Notes under the pieces: generated by a model | The model's input: only the letters and a program-made list of their open reading frames with translations | Database searches by the model: none | Told to the model about the DNA's origin: nothing | Program-made: the position numbers and the translations under genes | Source of the DNA: Palsa-461 sp036844945 | Lineage (GTDB): Bacteria > Actinomycetota > Acidimicrobiia > Acidimicrobiales > RAAP-2 | Assembly: GCA_036844945.1 (NCBI GenBank) | Contig: DAIUEV010000024.1 | Span: forward strand, 1 to 42,477 | Reading direction: 5' to 3' | Length of the DNA: 42,477 nucleotides | In this document: positions 20,364 through 29,169 of the stretch, piece by piece | Position numbering within the stretch: the stretch's first letter is position 1 | How the letters are laid out: each line of letters opens with the position of its first letter

Positions 20364-21820
20364 CGGTCGGCCGGCGACCCCGGCCCGTCGGGGGCCAGCT
20401 CGAACAGGTACTGGTAGGCGAAGAGGCCGGGCCAGAGCGCCACCAGGGCCCGGTCGACCGCCGCCACCCACCGCCACGACGGGGAGCCGGCGCCGGGCCG
20501 GGCGCCCCGGGAGGTCACCTCGACCGGCACCCCGACGGCCCGGCAGCGGAGCACCCGCCAGCCGGACTTGGTAGCCAGGCGCTCGAAGCTGCGCCGGGTG
20601 AAGAACCGGAGGTGGCCGGCGTCGAGGATGCCGCGGCGGTCGTAGTCGAAGCGCCCGGCGGCCACCCGCAGCCGCGGGTACCAGTGGGCGAAGTTGGGGA
20701 TGCTGGCGAGCAGCCGCCCGCCCGGGGCGAGCCGCCCGGGGAGCTCGGCGAGGAGCCGCTCGGGCCGGGCCACGTGCTCGAGCACGTCGGCCGCCACCAC
20801 GACGTCGAAGGGGCCGGGCGCGGCGTCGCCGAGGCCGGCGTCGAGGTCGGCGGCCACGAACTCGTCGACGCGCTCGGCCACCTCGGGGAGGGCCTCGATG
20901 TCCACCCCGGTCACGCGGTGGCCGAGCTTGCGCAGCCGGCCGGCCAGCTCGCCGCCCGAGCAGCCGAGGTCGAGGACCCGTCGGGGCGGCCCCTCGGCCA
21001 GCCACGACTCGAGGACCCCGTGGCTCGTCCCGGGGCCCTCCTTCCACTCGTAGGTCTGGCTGGAGAACGCGGTCTCGCCGTTGCCGAGGCCCATCTTGTG
21101 GGCCCGGTAGCGCAGCGCGTCCAGCGTGACGTCGGCCGCGTAGCGCAGGCCGTTCACGTAACAGATCTCGTCCCCGTAGTAGGTGGGGATGGGCACCTCG
21201 TTGATGCGCTGCCCCGACTCGATCAGCTGGATCAGGATCTCGGTGTCGAAGTCGAACCCGTCGGAGTTCTGCTCGAAGGGGATCCTGGCGAGCGAGGCGA
21301 CCCGGTAGGCCCGGAAGCCCGAGTGCCACTCCGACAGCGAGGTGCCGACCAGCGCGTTCTCCACCCGGGTGAGGATCCGGTTGCCCACGAACTTGTACCG
21401 CGGCATGCCGCCGCGCCGCGCCGCCCCCGGCTCGAGCATCCGGGAGCCGAGCACGACGTCGCACTCGTCCCGCTCGAGCGGGCCGATGAGGTCCTCGAGC
21501 CGCTCCGGCGCGTACTGCCCGTCGCCGTGCAGCAGCACCACGATGTCGAGCCCGTGGTCGATCGCCCAGCGGTAGCCGGCCTTCTGGTTCCCGCCGTAGC
21601 CGAGGTTGTGCTCGTGGCGGACGACGGTCATCGGAAGGTCCTTGGTCAGCGACTGGTAGCCGAGTCCGACCAGGTAGGTGGTGTCCTGACTGTGGTCGTC
21701 GAAGACGAGCACGTCGGCCACCCGGCCCCGCACGCTCTCGGGGATCCGGTCGAGGACCGGGGCGAGCGTCGCCGCGGCGTTGTAGGCGACCACCAGGATG
21801 CCGATCCGCGCCGTGTCCAT
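20360..21820 (-). CDS. glycosyltransferase family 2 fused to a class I SAM methyltransferase
   Basis: 486 residues with two catalytic modules. Residues ~1-240 are a GT-A glycosyltransferase of the dolichyl-phosphate-sugar-synthase-like type: IGILVVAYNAAATLAPVLD, VLVFDDHSQD, GYGGNQKAGYRWAI, the metal-binding GDGQY (D100), SEWHSGFRAYR and DFDTEILIQL. Residues ~275-440 are a Rossmann methyltransferase: VLDLGCSGGELAGRLR (motif I), VTGVDIE, FDVVVAADVLEHVARP and GHLRFFTRRSFE. I infer that one polypeptide transfers a sugar, perhaps to a polyprenyl phosphate, and methylates a related substrate. Its convergent neighbour, the GT-C-like membrane protein, could use such a lipid-linked donor. nadA lies 66 nt upstream on the same strand, so they may be co-transcribed. 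Confidence 0.88.
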   Translation of the reverse strand: MDTARIGILVVAYNAAATLAPVLDRIPESVRGRVADVLVFDDHSQDTTYLVGLGYQSLTKDLPMTVVRHEHNLGYGGNQKAGYRWAIDHGLDIVVLLHGDGQYAPERLEDLIGPLERDECDVVLGSRMLEPGAARRGGMPRYKFVGNRILTRVENALVGTSLSEWHSGFRAYRVASLARIPFEQNSDGFDFDTEILIQLIESGQRINEVPIPTYYGDEICYVNGLRYAADVTLDALRYRAHKMGLGNGETAFSSQTYEWKEGPGTSHGVLESWLAEGPPRRVLDLGCSGGELAGRLRKLGHRVTGVDIEALPEVAERVDEFVAADLDAGLGDAAPGPFDVVVAADVLEHVARPERLLAELPGRLAPGGRLLASIPNFAHWYPRLRVAAGRFDYDRRGILDAGHLRFFTRRSFERLATKSGWRVLRCRAVGVPVEVTSRGARPGAGSPSWRWVAAVDRALVALWPGLFAYQYLFELAPDGPGSPADR

Positions 21821-21886
21821 CAGTGTCTCCGCCTGCTCACCCGCCGGGCCCCAGAGCTTGTCCGCCTCCCTGCGACGGTGTCCACG

Positions 21887-23002
21887 TCAGGTGATCGCCA
21901 GCATCCGCTCGAGGGCGACGCGGGCCGAGCGGGCCGTCTCGGGGTCCACCGTGATCCGGTTGCGGACCTCCCCGTCGACCAGCCCCTCCAGGATCCAGGC
22001 CAGGTGGGGGGCGTCGATCCGGAACATGGTCGAGCAGGGGCAGACCAGGGGGTCGAGGCAGGAGATCTGCTTGTCGGGGTGCTCGTCGGCGAGCCGCTTG
22101 ACCAGGTGGATCTCGGTGGCGATCCCGATGGTGGCGCCGGTCGGGGCGGCCGCCACCGCCCGGATGATCGCGTCGGTCGAGCCGGTCTCGTCCCCGAGCA
22201 CCACCACCTCGTGCGCACACTCGGGGTGCACGAGCACGATGCCGTCGGGGTGGGCCTCTCGGAACGCGGCCACGTGCTCGGGGCGGAAGCGCTGGTGGAC
22301 CGAGCAGTGGCCCTTCCACAACAGCAGGGTCGTCGCCTTCACCTCGGCGTCCTCCAGCCCACCCATGGCGAACCGGGGGTTCCACACCGCCATGTCGGAC
22401 GCGCCGTAGCCGAGCTCGAAGCCGGTGTTGCGGCCGAGGTGCTGGTCGGGGAAGAAGAGGACCTTGTCGCCGGCCGCCTGACCGGTCCGGTCGGGGTCGA
22501 GGGCCCACCTGAGCACGGCCCGCGCGTTGGAGGAGGTGCAGACCGCTCCGCCGTGGGCGCCGACGAACGCCTTCAGCGCCGCCGACGAGTTCATGTAGGT
22601 GATCGGCACGATCCGCTCGACGTCGGTGACCGTGCCCAGCTCCTCCCACGCCTCCTCGACCGAGTCGAGGTCGGCCATGTCGGCCATCGAGCAGCCCGCG
22701 TTCAGGTCGGGCAGGAGCACCTGCTGGTGCTCGGCCGTGAGGATGTCGGCCGACTCGGCCATGAAGTGGACGCCGCAGAACACGATGAACTCGGCGTCCT
22801 GCTTCGAGGCGGCGGTCCGGGACAGCCCGAAGGAGTCGCCCCGGGCGTCCGCCCAGGCCATGACCTCGTCGCGCTGGTAGTGGTGGCCGAGGATGAAGAC
22901 TCGGTCGCCGAGCGCCGCCTTGGCGGCGCCGATCCACCCGGCCAGCTCGTCCGGAGACGCCATCGTGTAGCGCTCGGGAAGCGCTCCTTGGAGTCGGATC
23001 AT
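21887..23002 (-). CDS. nadA: quinolinate synthase
   Basis: 371 residues. Conserved blocks are ILGHHYQRDEV (~37-47), EFIVFCGVHFMAESADIL, PDLNAGCSMADM, ITYMNSSAALKAF, GAVCTSSNA, FFPDQHLGRNTG and the C-terminal DPLVCPCSTMF. C104, C233 and C321 fit the three iron-sulfur ligands of Bacillus-type NadA. The enzyme condenses iminoaspartate with dihydroxyacetone phosphate to quinolinate in NAD synthesis, using a [4Fe-4S] cluster. nadB and nadC are not in the window. It diverges from uvrC across a 182-nt spacer in which I find no clear operator. The glycosyltransferase/methyltransferase gene follows on the same strand. Confidence 0.96.
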   Translation of the reverse strand: MIRLQGALPERYTMASPDELAGWIGAAKAALGDRVFILGHHYQRDEVMAWADARGDSFGLSRTAASKQDAEFIVFCGVHFMAESADILTAEHQQVLLPDLNAGCSMADMADLDSVEEAWEELGTVTDVERIVPITYMNSSAALKAFVGAHGGAVCTSSNARAVLRWALDPDRTGQAAGDKVLFFPDQHLGRNTGFELGYGASDMAVWNPRFAMGGLEDAEVKATTLLLWKGHCSVHQRFRPEHVAAFREAHPDGIVLVHPECAHEVVVLGDETGSTDAIIRAVAAAPTGATIGIATEIHLVKRLADEHPDKQISCLDPLVCPCSTMFRIDAPHLAWILEGLVDGEVRNRITVDPETARSARVALERMLAIT

Positions 23003-23184
23003 CTGTAACCCCCTGTGGGGAGGCTCCGATGTGACCGGCGGGGACAGCCTGGTCGCCCATCCGCGGGGTTGTCGGTCTCAGAGCCGCTATGTAGCCGGGG
23101 TACCAGGCCGGCTTCACCCAAGTCTACGGCCCGGGGCCCGATCGGGGCGCGTGGCGCGTCACCGGCGGGCGCGAGAGTGGGGGA

Positions 23185-25107
23185 GTGAAGGTCCGGCCCC
23201 CGACCAGCACGATCCCCGACGCCCCCGGCTCCTACCAGTTCCTCGACGCCGACGGCCAGGTCCTCTACGTCGGGAAGGCCAAGTCGCTCAGGCACCGCCT
23301 GCCCAACTACTGGGCCGACCCGGCCGCGCTCGCCCCCCGGACGGCCCAGATGGTGGCCCAGGCCGAGCGGATCGAGTGGGTGGTGGTGGGCACCGAGGTC
23401 GACGCGCTCATCCTCGAGCACTCCCTGATCCAGGCGCACAAGCCGCGATTCAACGTCCGGCTGAAGGACGACAAGAGCTATCCGTGGCTGGCGGTGACGG
23501 TCGACGAGGAGTGGCCGCGCCCGGTGGTGTTCCGCGGTCGCAAGCGCAAGGGGGTGCGCTACTTCGGCCCCTACGGCCACGTCGGCGCGCTGCGCGAGAC
23601 GCTCGACCTGCTTCTCCGCAGCTTCCCGATCCGCACCTGCTCGGAGGCCAAGTTCAAGCGGCACGCGCGGCTCGGTCGGCCCTGCCTCCTGTACGACATC
23701 GAGCGGTGCTCGGGCCCCTGTGTCGGCGCGGTCGAGCCGGAGCGCTACGCCCAGATGGTCGACGACCTCATGCGGTTCCTCTCCGGTGAGACCGCCCCTG
23801 TCTTCGACCGCCTGCGGACCGAGATGACGGAGGCCTCCGACGCGCTCGAGTTCGAGCGGGCGGCGCGGCTGCGCGACCGGCTGGTGGCCGTGCGCAAGGC
23901 CGCCGAGACCCAGCAGATGGTGTCCGACCGCGCCGAGGACCTGGACCTCGTCGGGGTGGCCGAGGACGAGCTCGAGGCCGCGGTCCAGGTCTTCCACGTG
24001 CGCCGGGGCCGGGTGGTCGGGCGGAGCGGGTCGATCGCCGACAAGGTCGAGGACCTCACTCCCGAGCAGTTCGTCGGCCGGGTGCTCCAGGAGCTGTACG
24101 GGACACCGGGCGCCGAGGTCCCCCGGCGGGTGCTCGTCCCGGTGCTCCCGGAGTCGCCCGAGGTGCTCACTGCCTGGCTGTCGGCACTGCGCGGCGGGCC
24201 GGTGCACCTGGCCGTGCCCCAGCGCGGGGAGAAGCGGGCGCTGCACGAGACGGTCACCCGCAACGCGGCCGAGGACCTGACCCGCCACCGGCTGCGGCGT
24301 TCGGGGGACCACAACGCCCGCTCGAAGGCCCTCACCGAGCTCGAGGCGGCGCTCTCGCTGCGCCAGTCGCCGCTGCGGATCGAGTGCTTCGACATGAGCC
24401 ACCTGCAGGGGACCGACTACGTCGGCTCGATGGTCGTCTTCGAAGACGGCCTGGCCAAGAAGTCCGACTACCGGCGCTTCATCGTGAAGGGCGTCCCGGG
24501 CAACGACGACTACGCGGCGATGGAGGAGGTGCTCACCCGGCGCCTCACTCACCTGCTCGCCGAACGGGCCGAGGCCGCGGCCCGCCGGTCGGGGGGGACC
24601 GAGGACGACCTCACGCTGCGGCGCGCCGCGGCCCGGAGGCGGTTCGCCTACCCGCCCCAGCTCCTCCTGCTCGACGGGGGCAAGGGCCAGCTGCACGTGG
24701 GCGAGCGGGTGGTCCGGTCGCTCGGCCTGGACGGCGAGATCGAGCTTGCGGCGCTGGCCAAGCAGTTCGAGGAGGTCTACCGCCCGGGCGATCCCGAGCC
24801 GATCCGGATCCCCCGGGGGTCCGAGGCCCTCTACCTCCTGCAGCGGGTCCGCGACGAGGCCCACCGCTTCGCCATCACCTTCCACCGGGAGCGGCGGGGC
24901 AAGCGGATGACCAAGAGCGTGCTCGACGGCATCCCGGGGCTCGGGCCGGCCCGCAAGAAGCGCCTGCTCGCCGCGTTCGGCGGCGTGCGGGCGGTCCAGG
25001 CGGCGACCCCCGAGGAGCTGGCCGCCCTGAACTGGCTACCCGACGCGGTGGCCGCGGCCATCCTCGAGCGGGTGTCGGGGGTGGGCGCGGCCCGCCGCAC
25101 CGGCTGA
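23185..25107 (+). CDS. uvrC: excinuclease ABC subunit UvrC
   Basis: 640 residues from a GTG preceded by a G-rich stretch. The N-terminal GIY-YIG nuclease domain (about 10-95) reads PGSYQFLDADGQVLYVGKA, with RL...Y following. A cysteine-bearing segment (RTCSEAKF, CLLYDIERCSGPC) lies at 150-180. The UVR motif is near 210-245 (EFERAARLRDRLVAVR). The RNase H-like second nuclease domain contains IECFDMSHLQGTDYVGSMVVFE and LLLLDGGKGQL. Tandem helix-hairpin-helix motifs close the protein (LDGIPGLGPARKKRLLAAFGG). It makes both incisions in nucleotide excision repair. It heads the series continuing into rapZ, 48 nt downstream. Confidence 0.97.
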   Translation: MKVRPPTSTIPDAPGSYQFLDADGQVLYVGKAKSLRHRLPNYWADPAALAPRTAQMVAQAERIEWVVVGTEVDALILEHSLIQAHKPRFNVRLKDDKSYPWLAVTVDEEWPRPVVFRGRKRKGVRYFGPYGHVGALRETLDLLLRSFPIRTCSEAKFKRHARLGRPCLLYDIERCSGPCVGAVEPERYAQMVDDLMRFLSGETAPVFDRLRTEMTEASDALEFERAARLRDRLVAVRKAAETQQMVSDRAEDLDLVGVAEDELEAAVQVFHVRRGRVVGRSGSIADKVEDLTPEQFVGRVLQELYGTPGAEVPRRVLVPVLPESPEVLTAWLSALRGGPVHLAVPQRGEKRALHETVTRNAAEDLTRHRLRRSGDHNARSKALTELEAALSLRQSPLRIECFDMSHLQGTDYVGSMVVFEDGLAKKSDYRRFIVKGVPGNDDYAAMEEVLTRRLTHLLAERAEAAARRSGGTEDDLTLRRAAARRRFAYPPQLLLLDGGKGQLHVGERVVRSLGLDGEIELAALAKQFEEVYRPGDPEPIRIPRGSEALYLLQRVRDEAHRFAITFHRERRGKRMTKSVLDGIPGLGPARKKRLLAAFGGVRAVQAATPEELAALNWLPDAVAAAILERVSGVGAARRTG

Positions 25108-25155
25108 GCGCCCATCCGCCGCCGCCCCGCCCCATCGACAAGACTGGCCTCTCGC

Positions 25156-26010
25156 ATGGGCGAGTTCCTCGTCGTCACCGGGATGTCGGGAGCCGGCCGC
25201 TCCACAGTGGGGGCGGCGCTCGAGGACCTCGGCTGGTTCGTGATCGACAACCTCCCGGCCGCCCTCATCACCCGGGTCGCCGACCTCGCCGGCCGGGGCG
25301 GGGTGGAGGGCGATCGGGTGGCGCTCGTCATCGGGCGGGCCGGCGCCGAGGCCCACGAGGACGTGCCCCCCATTCTCGACACGCTGCGCCGGTCCCGGCA
25401 CCGGGTCCGGGTGCTGTTCCTCGACGCCCCCGACGAGGTGCTCGTCCGCCGGTTCGAGGGCACCCGCCGCCGCCACCCGGTCGAGGCGCGCGGCGTCGAG
25501 GAGTCGATCGCCGACGAGCGCAAGCGCATGGAGCCGCTGCGAGCCGAGGCGGACATGGTCGTCGAGACCGGCGAGCTCAACGTGAACCAGTTGCGGGCCC
25601 GCATCCTCGAGCTGTTCGGCAACGAGCCCGGCATCTCCTCCATGCAGACCTCGATCGTGTCGTTCGGCTTCAAGCACGGCATCCCCCTCGACGTCGACCT
25701 CCTGTTCGACTGTCGTTTCCTGCCGAACCCGTTCTGGGTCGAGGGGCTGCAGCCGTTGAGCGGAGAGGCCGCCCCGGTGCGCGAGTACGTCCTCGGCCAG
25801 CCGGAGACCCAGGGGTTCCTGGACAAGGTGGTCGACCTGCTGCTCTCGCTCGAGCCGGCCTTCGTCCGGGAGGGGAAGTCGTATCTCACGATCGCCTTCG
25901 GCTGTACCGGGGGCCGGCACCGTTCGGTGGTGCTGGCCGATGCGCTCCAGGCCCGGCTGTCCGAGGGCGGCGTCCAGGCGACCGTGTTCCACCGGGACAT
26001 CGACCGGTGA
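25156..26010 (+). CDS. rapZ: RapZ-family nucleotide-binding protein (YvcJ)
   Basis: 284 residues. The N-terminal P-loop reads TGMSGAGRSTVGAALEDLG, with Arg in place of the usual Lys, a substitution I associate with actinobacterial members. LGWFVIDNLP and LFLDAPDEVLVRRFEGTRRRHP follow. The C-terminal domain has SFGFKHGIPLDVDLLFDCR, FLPNPFWVEGLQPLSG and IAFGCTGGRHRSVVLAD. The E. coli homologue adapts RNase E to small RNA in glucosamine-6-phosphate control. In Actinobacteria the role is less defined but linked to cell-wall metabolism through its constant neighbour yvcK. Its stop overlaps the yvcK GTG (GTGA). Confidence 0.95.
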   Translation: MGEFLVVTGMSGAGRSTVGAALEDLGWFVIDNLPAALITRVADLAGRGGVEGDRVALVIGRAGAEAHEDVPPILDTLRRSRHRVRVLFLDAPDEVLVRRFEGTRRRHPVEARGVEESIADERKRMEPLRAEADMVVETGELNVNQLRARILELFGNEPGISSMQTSIVSFGFKHGIPLDVDLLFDCRFLPNPFWVEGLQPLSGEAAPVREYVLGQPETQGFLDKVVDLLLSLEPAFVREGKSYLTIAFGCTGGRHRSVVLADALQARLSEGGVQATVFHRDIDR

Positions 26011-26873
26011 GCGGTCCCCGCGTCGTCGCCATCGGCGGCGGCCACGGCACGGCGGTCACCCTGCGGGCGGTGACCCGCTACACCGAGCGGGTCACCGCGA
26101 TCGTCTCGGTGGCCGACGACGGCGGGTCCAGCGGACGGCTGCGCGAGCTGCTCGACGTGGTGGCGCTCGGGGACATGCGCAAGTGCCTGGTGGCCCTGGC
26201 CGACCCCTCCACCCCGCTGGCCGGCGCGTTCGAGCGACGGTTCGAGGAGGGGGAGCTGGCCGGGCACGCCCTTGGGAACCTGGTCCTGGCCGGACTGTGC
26301 GGCGCGACCGGCGACCTCATGCTCGCCGTCGACGAGGCCGCCCGGCTGCTCGGGGCGGTCGGCCGGGTCCTGCCGGCCACCACCGAGCCGGTCGTCTTGA
26401 AGGCCGACGCCGGCGGCGAGGAGGTGGAGGGCCAGGTGGCGGTGTCGCGCGCCGGGCAGATCCGATCGGTCTCGCTGGTGCCCGGCGACGCCGGGCCGCC
26501 CCGCGCCGCGCTCGAGGCGATTGCCGAAGCCGACCAGATCGTGATCGGGCCGGGATCGCTGTACACGAGCGTGCTGGCCGCCGCAGCCGTGCCCGAGCTG
26601 GCCAGGGCCATCGCCGCGAGCGAGGGCCGTCGGGTGTACGTCTGCAACCTGCGGCCGCAAATCCCCGAGACCCAGGGCTATGACGTGGGTCGGCACCTCT
26701 CGGCGCTCGAGGCGCACGGCGTGCCGGTCGACGCCGTGCTCTGTGACACCTCGGCCGGGATAGTGCTCGGTTCGGTGTCGATCCCGGTCACCGACGTGCG
26801 GCTCACCGATCCCGCCGGCCGGGTCCACGATCCTGGCAGACTGGCGGAGGCGCTGGCGGGTCTGCTCGGATGA
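26007..26873 (+). CDS. yvcK: YvcK/CofD-family gluconeogenesis and cell-shape factor
   Basis: 288 residues from the GTG inside the rapZ stop; the 4-nt overlap and the immediate RVVAIGGGHGTAVTLRAV start fix this choice. Family motifs are SVADDGGSSGRLRE, LGDMRKCLVALAD, GHALGNLVLAGL, IGPGSLYTSVLA and YVCNLRPQIPETQGYD. YvcK proteins bind UDP-sugars, are needed for growth on gluconeogenic carbon sources and influence peptidoglycan synthesis. In most actinobacteria whiA follows directly. Here the stop is followed by only 82 nt and then gap, so whiA is missing from this locus. Confidence 0.95.
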   Translation: MSGPRVVAIGGGHGTAVTLRAVTRYTERVTAIVSVADDGGSSGRLRELLDVVALGDMRKCLVALADPSTPLAGAFERRFEEGELAGHALGNLVLAGLCGATGDLMLAVDEAARLLGAVGRVLPATTEPVVLKADAGGEEVEGQVAVSRAGQIRSVSLVPGDAGPPRAALEAIAEADQIVIGPGSLYTSVLAAAAVPELARAIAASEGRRVYVCNLRPQIPETQGYDVGRHLSALEAHGVPVDAVLCDTSAGIVLGSVSIPVTDVRLTDPAGRVHDPGRLAEALAGLLG

Positions 26874-26920
26874 GCACCCGTGCTTTTCCAGACGCACAGT
26901 CCGATGGGGTGTCGGCGACG

Positions 26921-26959
26921 ATGAGCTCACCGTTCAGGCGGAACGGGCGGCCTCGATGA
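26921..26959 (+). other. 12-codon ORF overlapping the gap start
   Basis: ATG followed by codons for SSPFRRNGRPR and a TGA that overlaps the gap ATG as ATGA. It occupies the place where whiA would normally lie. It could be a coupling leader ORF or chance; there is no clear Shine-Dalgarno sequence before it. Confidence 0.15.
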
Positions 26960-27975
26960 CCGTCCGGGTCGGGATCAACGGCTTCGGCCGCATCGGCCGC
27001 AACTTCCTGCGCGCCGTCATGCAGGCCGACGCCGACATCGAGGTGGTGGCGGTGAACGACCTCACCTCGGCGGAGGTCCACGCGCAGCTCCTCCGCTACG
27101 ACTCCACCCACGGCCCGCTCCGATCCCGGGTCGATGTCGACGGCACCGACCTCGTGGTCGCGAACCGGCGGATCGCGGTGCTGTGCGAGCGGGACCCGGC
27201 CGCACTGCCCTGGGAGGACTTCGGGGTCGAGGTGGTGATCGAGTCCACCGGGATCTTCCGGTCGCGTTCGGAGGCGAGCGTGCACCTGAAGGGCGGCGCG
27301 TCGACCGTGATCGTGACGGCACCCTCCGAGGACGCCGATGCCACCATCGTCATGGGGGTGAACGACGCCTCCTACGACCCGGCCCTCCACCACGTCATCT
27401 CGAACGCGTCGTGCACCACCAACTGCTTCGTGCCGATGGTGAAGGTGATCGACGACGCCTTCGGGATCGAGGGCGGGCTGATGACCACGGTCCACGCCTA
27501 CACGAACGACCAGAACCTGCTCGACCTGCCGCACAAGGACCTGCGCCGGGCCCGGGCCGCCGCCGTCAACATCGTGCCCAACTCGACCGGGGCGGCGCGC
27601 GCCACCAAGCTCGCCCTCCCCGAGATGGCCGGACGGCTCGACGGGACGGCCCTGCGGGTGCCGGTCGTGTGCGGCTCGATCACCGACTTCACGGTGCTCG
27701 TGGCGCGCCGCGTCACCGCGGAGGAGGTGAACGCGGCGTTCCGGGCCGCCGCCACCGAGGGGCCGCTCGCCGCGGTCCTCGAGTACACCGAGGACCCGAT
27801 CGTGTCCACCGACATCATCGGGAACCCGGCCTCGTGCATCTTCGACCCGAGCCTCACCCAGGTGCAGCCGGTCGGCGACAAGACGCTCGTGAAGGCCAAC
27901 GGCTGGTACGACAACGAGTGGGGGTACTCGAACCGGCTGGTGGACCTCGTCCAGCTGGTGAGCGCCCCGCGATGA
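26956..27975 (+). CDS. gap: glyceraldehyde-3-phosphate dehydrogenase, type I
   Basis: 339 residues. The NAD-binding N-terminus is VGINGFGRIGRNFLRAV, the catalytic Cys is C153 in SNASCTTNCFVP, and the C-terminal substrate-domain signature is NGWYDNEWGYSNRLVDLV. The enzyme oxidises and phosphorylates glyceraldehyde-3-phosphate in glycolysis and runs backwards in gluconeogenesis, which fits its position just after yvcK. Its stop overlaps the pgk ATG (ATGA). There is no promoter-like -10 box in the 82-nt upstream spacer, so it is probably read from the uvrC/rapZ/yvcK transcript. Confidence 0.97.
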   Translation: MTVRVGINGFGRIGRNFLRAVMQADADIEVVAVNDLTSAEVHAQLLRYDSTHGPLRSRVDVDGTDLVVANRRIAVLCERDPAALPWEDFGVEVVIESTGIFRSRSEASVHLKGGASTVIVTAPSEDADATIVMGVNDASYDPALHHVISNASCTTNCFVPMVKVIDDAFGIEGGLMTTVHAYTNDQNLLDLPHKDLRRARAAAVNIVPNSTGAARATKLALPEMAGRLDGTALRVPVVCGSITDFTVLVARRVTAEEVNAAFRAAATEGPLAAVLEYTEDPIVSTDIIGNPASCIFDPSLTQVQPVGDKTLVKANGWYDNEWGYSNRLVDLVQLVSAPR

Positions 27976-29162
27976 GCCCTCGGGCCGCGCCCCTGGCCGG
28001 TCTGCCCCTCCTCGAGGACCTTCCGGACCTCGACGGCCGCCGCGTCCTCGTCCGCACCGACTACAACGTCCCGCTGCACGACGCGGGCGGGCGGACGGTG
28101 GTGGCCGACGACTTCCGCATCCGGGCCAGTGTCCCGACACTCGAGTGGCTCCTCGAGAGGGGCGCCCGGGTAACGGTCTGCTCGCACCTCGGGAGGCCGA
28201 AGGGCGCGCCGGACGAGCGCTGGTCGATGGCCCCGGTGGCCGACCGCCTGGCCGAGCTCTGCCCGGGGGTGGAGCTGGCCGACAACCTGCGGTTCGACCC
28301 CGGCGAGGAGGCCAACGACCCCGCCTTCGTCGCCCGGCTGGTCGACGGCCACGACGCCTACGTGAACGAGGCGTTCGGGGTCGCCCACCGGGCCCATGCC
28401 TCGGTGGTGGGTCCGCCGCGCCGGCTGCCGAGCGCGGCGGGGCGCCTGCTGGCCCGGGAGGTCGAGGTGCTGGGCGGGCTGCTCGACGCGCCGGCCCGAC
28501 CGTTCGTGGTCGTTCTTGGCGGGGCCAAGGTGGCCGACAAGCTGGGCGTCGTCCGCTCGCTGGCCGCCCGGGCCGACGTCGTCGCGGTCGGCGGCGCGAT
28601 GGCCTTCACCTTCCTCGCCGCCCTCGGCCACCACGTCGGGGCGTCGCTGGTCGACCCCGACCATCTGGAGGACTGCCGGGCCCTGCTCGAGTCGGGGACA
28701 ACCCCGATCCTGCTCCCCACCGACGTCGTGGCGCTCGAGCCGGGCGGCCGGGGCCTCGGCTCCGCGCCGGTCGGGGTGGACCGTCCGGCCGACACCAAGG
28801 TGCTCGGAGCCCACATCCCCGACGGCTGGCAGGGCCTCGACATCGGTCCTGAGACCGCCCGCGCGTTCAGCGAGGCGGTGTCGGCGGCCGGCACCGTCTT
28901 TTGGAACGGCCCCCTCGGGGCGTTTGAGGACGAGCGCTTCGCCGAAGGCACCCACACGGTGGCCGAGGCGGTAGCCGCCTGCGCCGGCTACACGGTGGTG
29001 GGCGGAGGCGACAGCGTCAGCGCGATCGACCACCTGGGCCTGGCCGAGCACATCGACTTCGTCTCGACCGGCGGAGGCGCCTCGCTCGAGCTGCTGGAGC
29101 ACGGCGACCTCCCGGCGCTCGCCGCGCTCCGCGGCGCGCCGAACGCCCCCGGCGCCTCCTGA
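27972..29162 (+). CDS. pgk: phosphoglycerate kinase
   Basis: 396 residues from the ATG inside the gap stop. The N-terminal substrate-binding half has RRVLVRTDYNVPL, VTVCSHLGRPKGAPDE and HDAYVNEAFGVAHRAHAS. The nucleotide-binding half has FVVVLGGAKVADKLGV, GGAMAFTFLA, TVFWNGPLGAFEDERF and GYTVVGGGDSVSAI. It makes ATP from 1,3-bisphosphoglycerate. It is the middle gene of the classic gap-pgk-tpiA block; tpiA follows after 7 nt. Confidence 0.97.
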   Translation: MSPRAAPLAGLPLLEDLPDLDGRRVLVRTDYNVPLHDAGGRTVVADDFRIRASVPTLEWLLERGARVTVCSHLGRPKGAPDERWSMAPVADRLAELCPGVELADNLRFDPGEEANDPAFVARLVDGHDAYVNEAFGVAHRAHASVVGPPRRLPSAAGRLLAREVEVLGGLLDAPARPFVVVLGGAKVADKLGVVRSLAARADVVAVGGAMAFTFLAALGHHVGASLVDPDHLEDCRALLESGTTPILLPTDVVALEPGGRGLGSAPVGVDRPADTKVLGAHIPDGWQGLDIGPETARAFSEAVSAAGTVFWNGPLGAFEDERFAEGTHTVAEAVAACAGYTVVGGGDSVSAIDHLGLAEHIDFVSTGGGASLELLEHGDLPALAALRGAPNAPGAS

Positions 29163-29169
29163 GCCGACG

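Noticed and set aside
18308..23008. 1566-codon open frame on the plus strand across the membrane protein, GT/methyltransferase and nadA genes
   Set aside because: It crosses three well-supported genes in wrong frames, and its composition is a GC-bias artefact.
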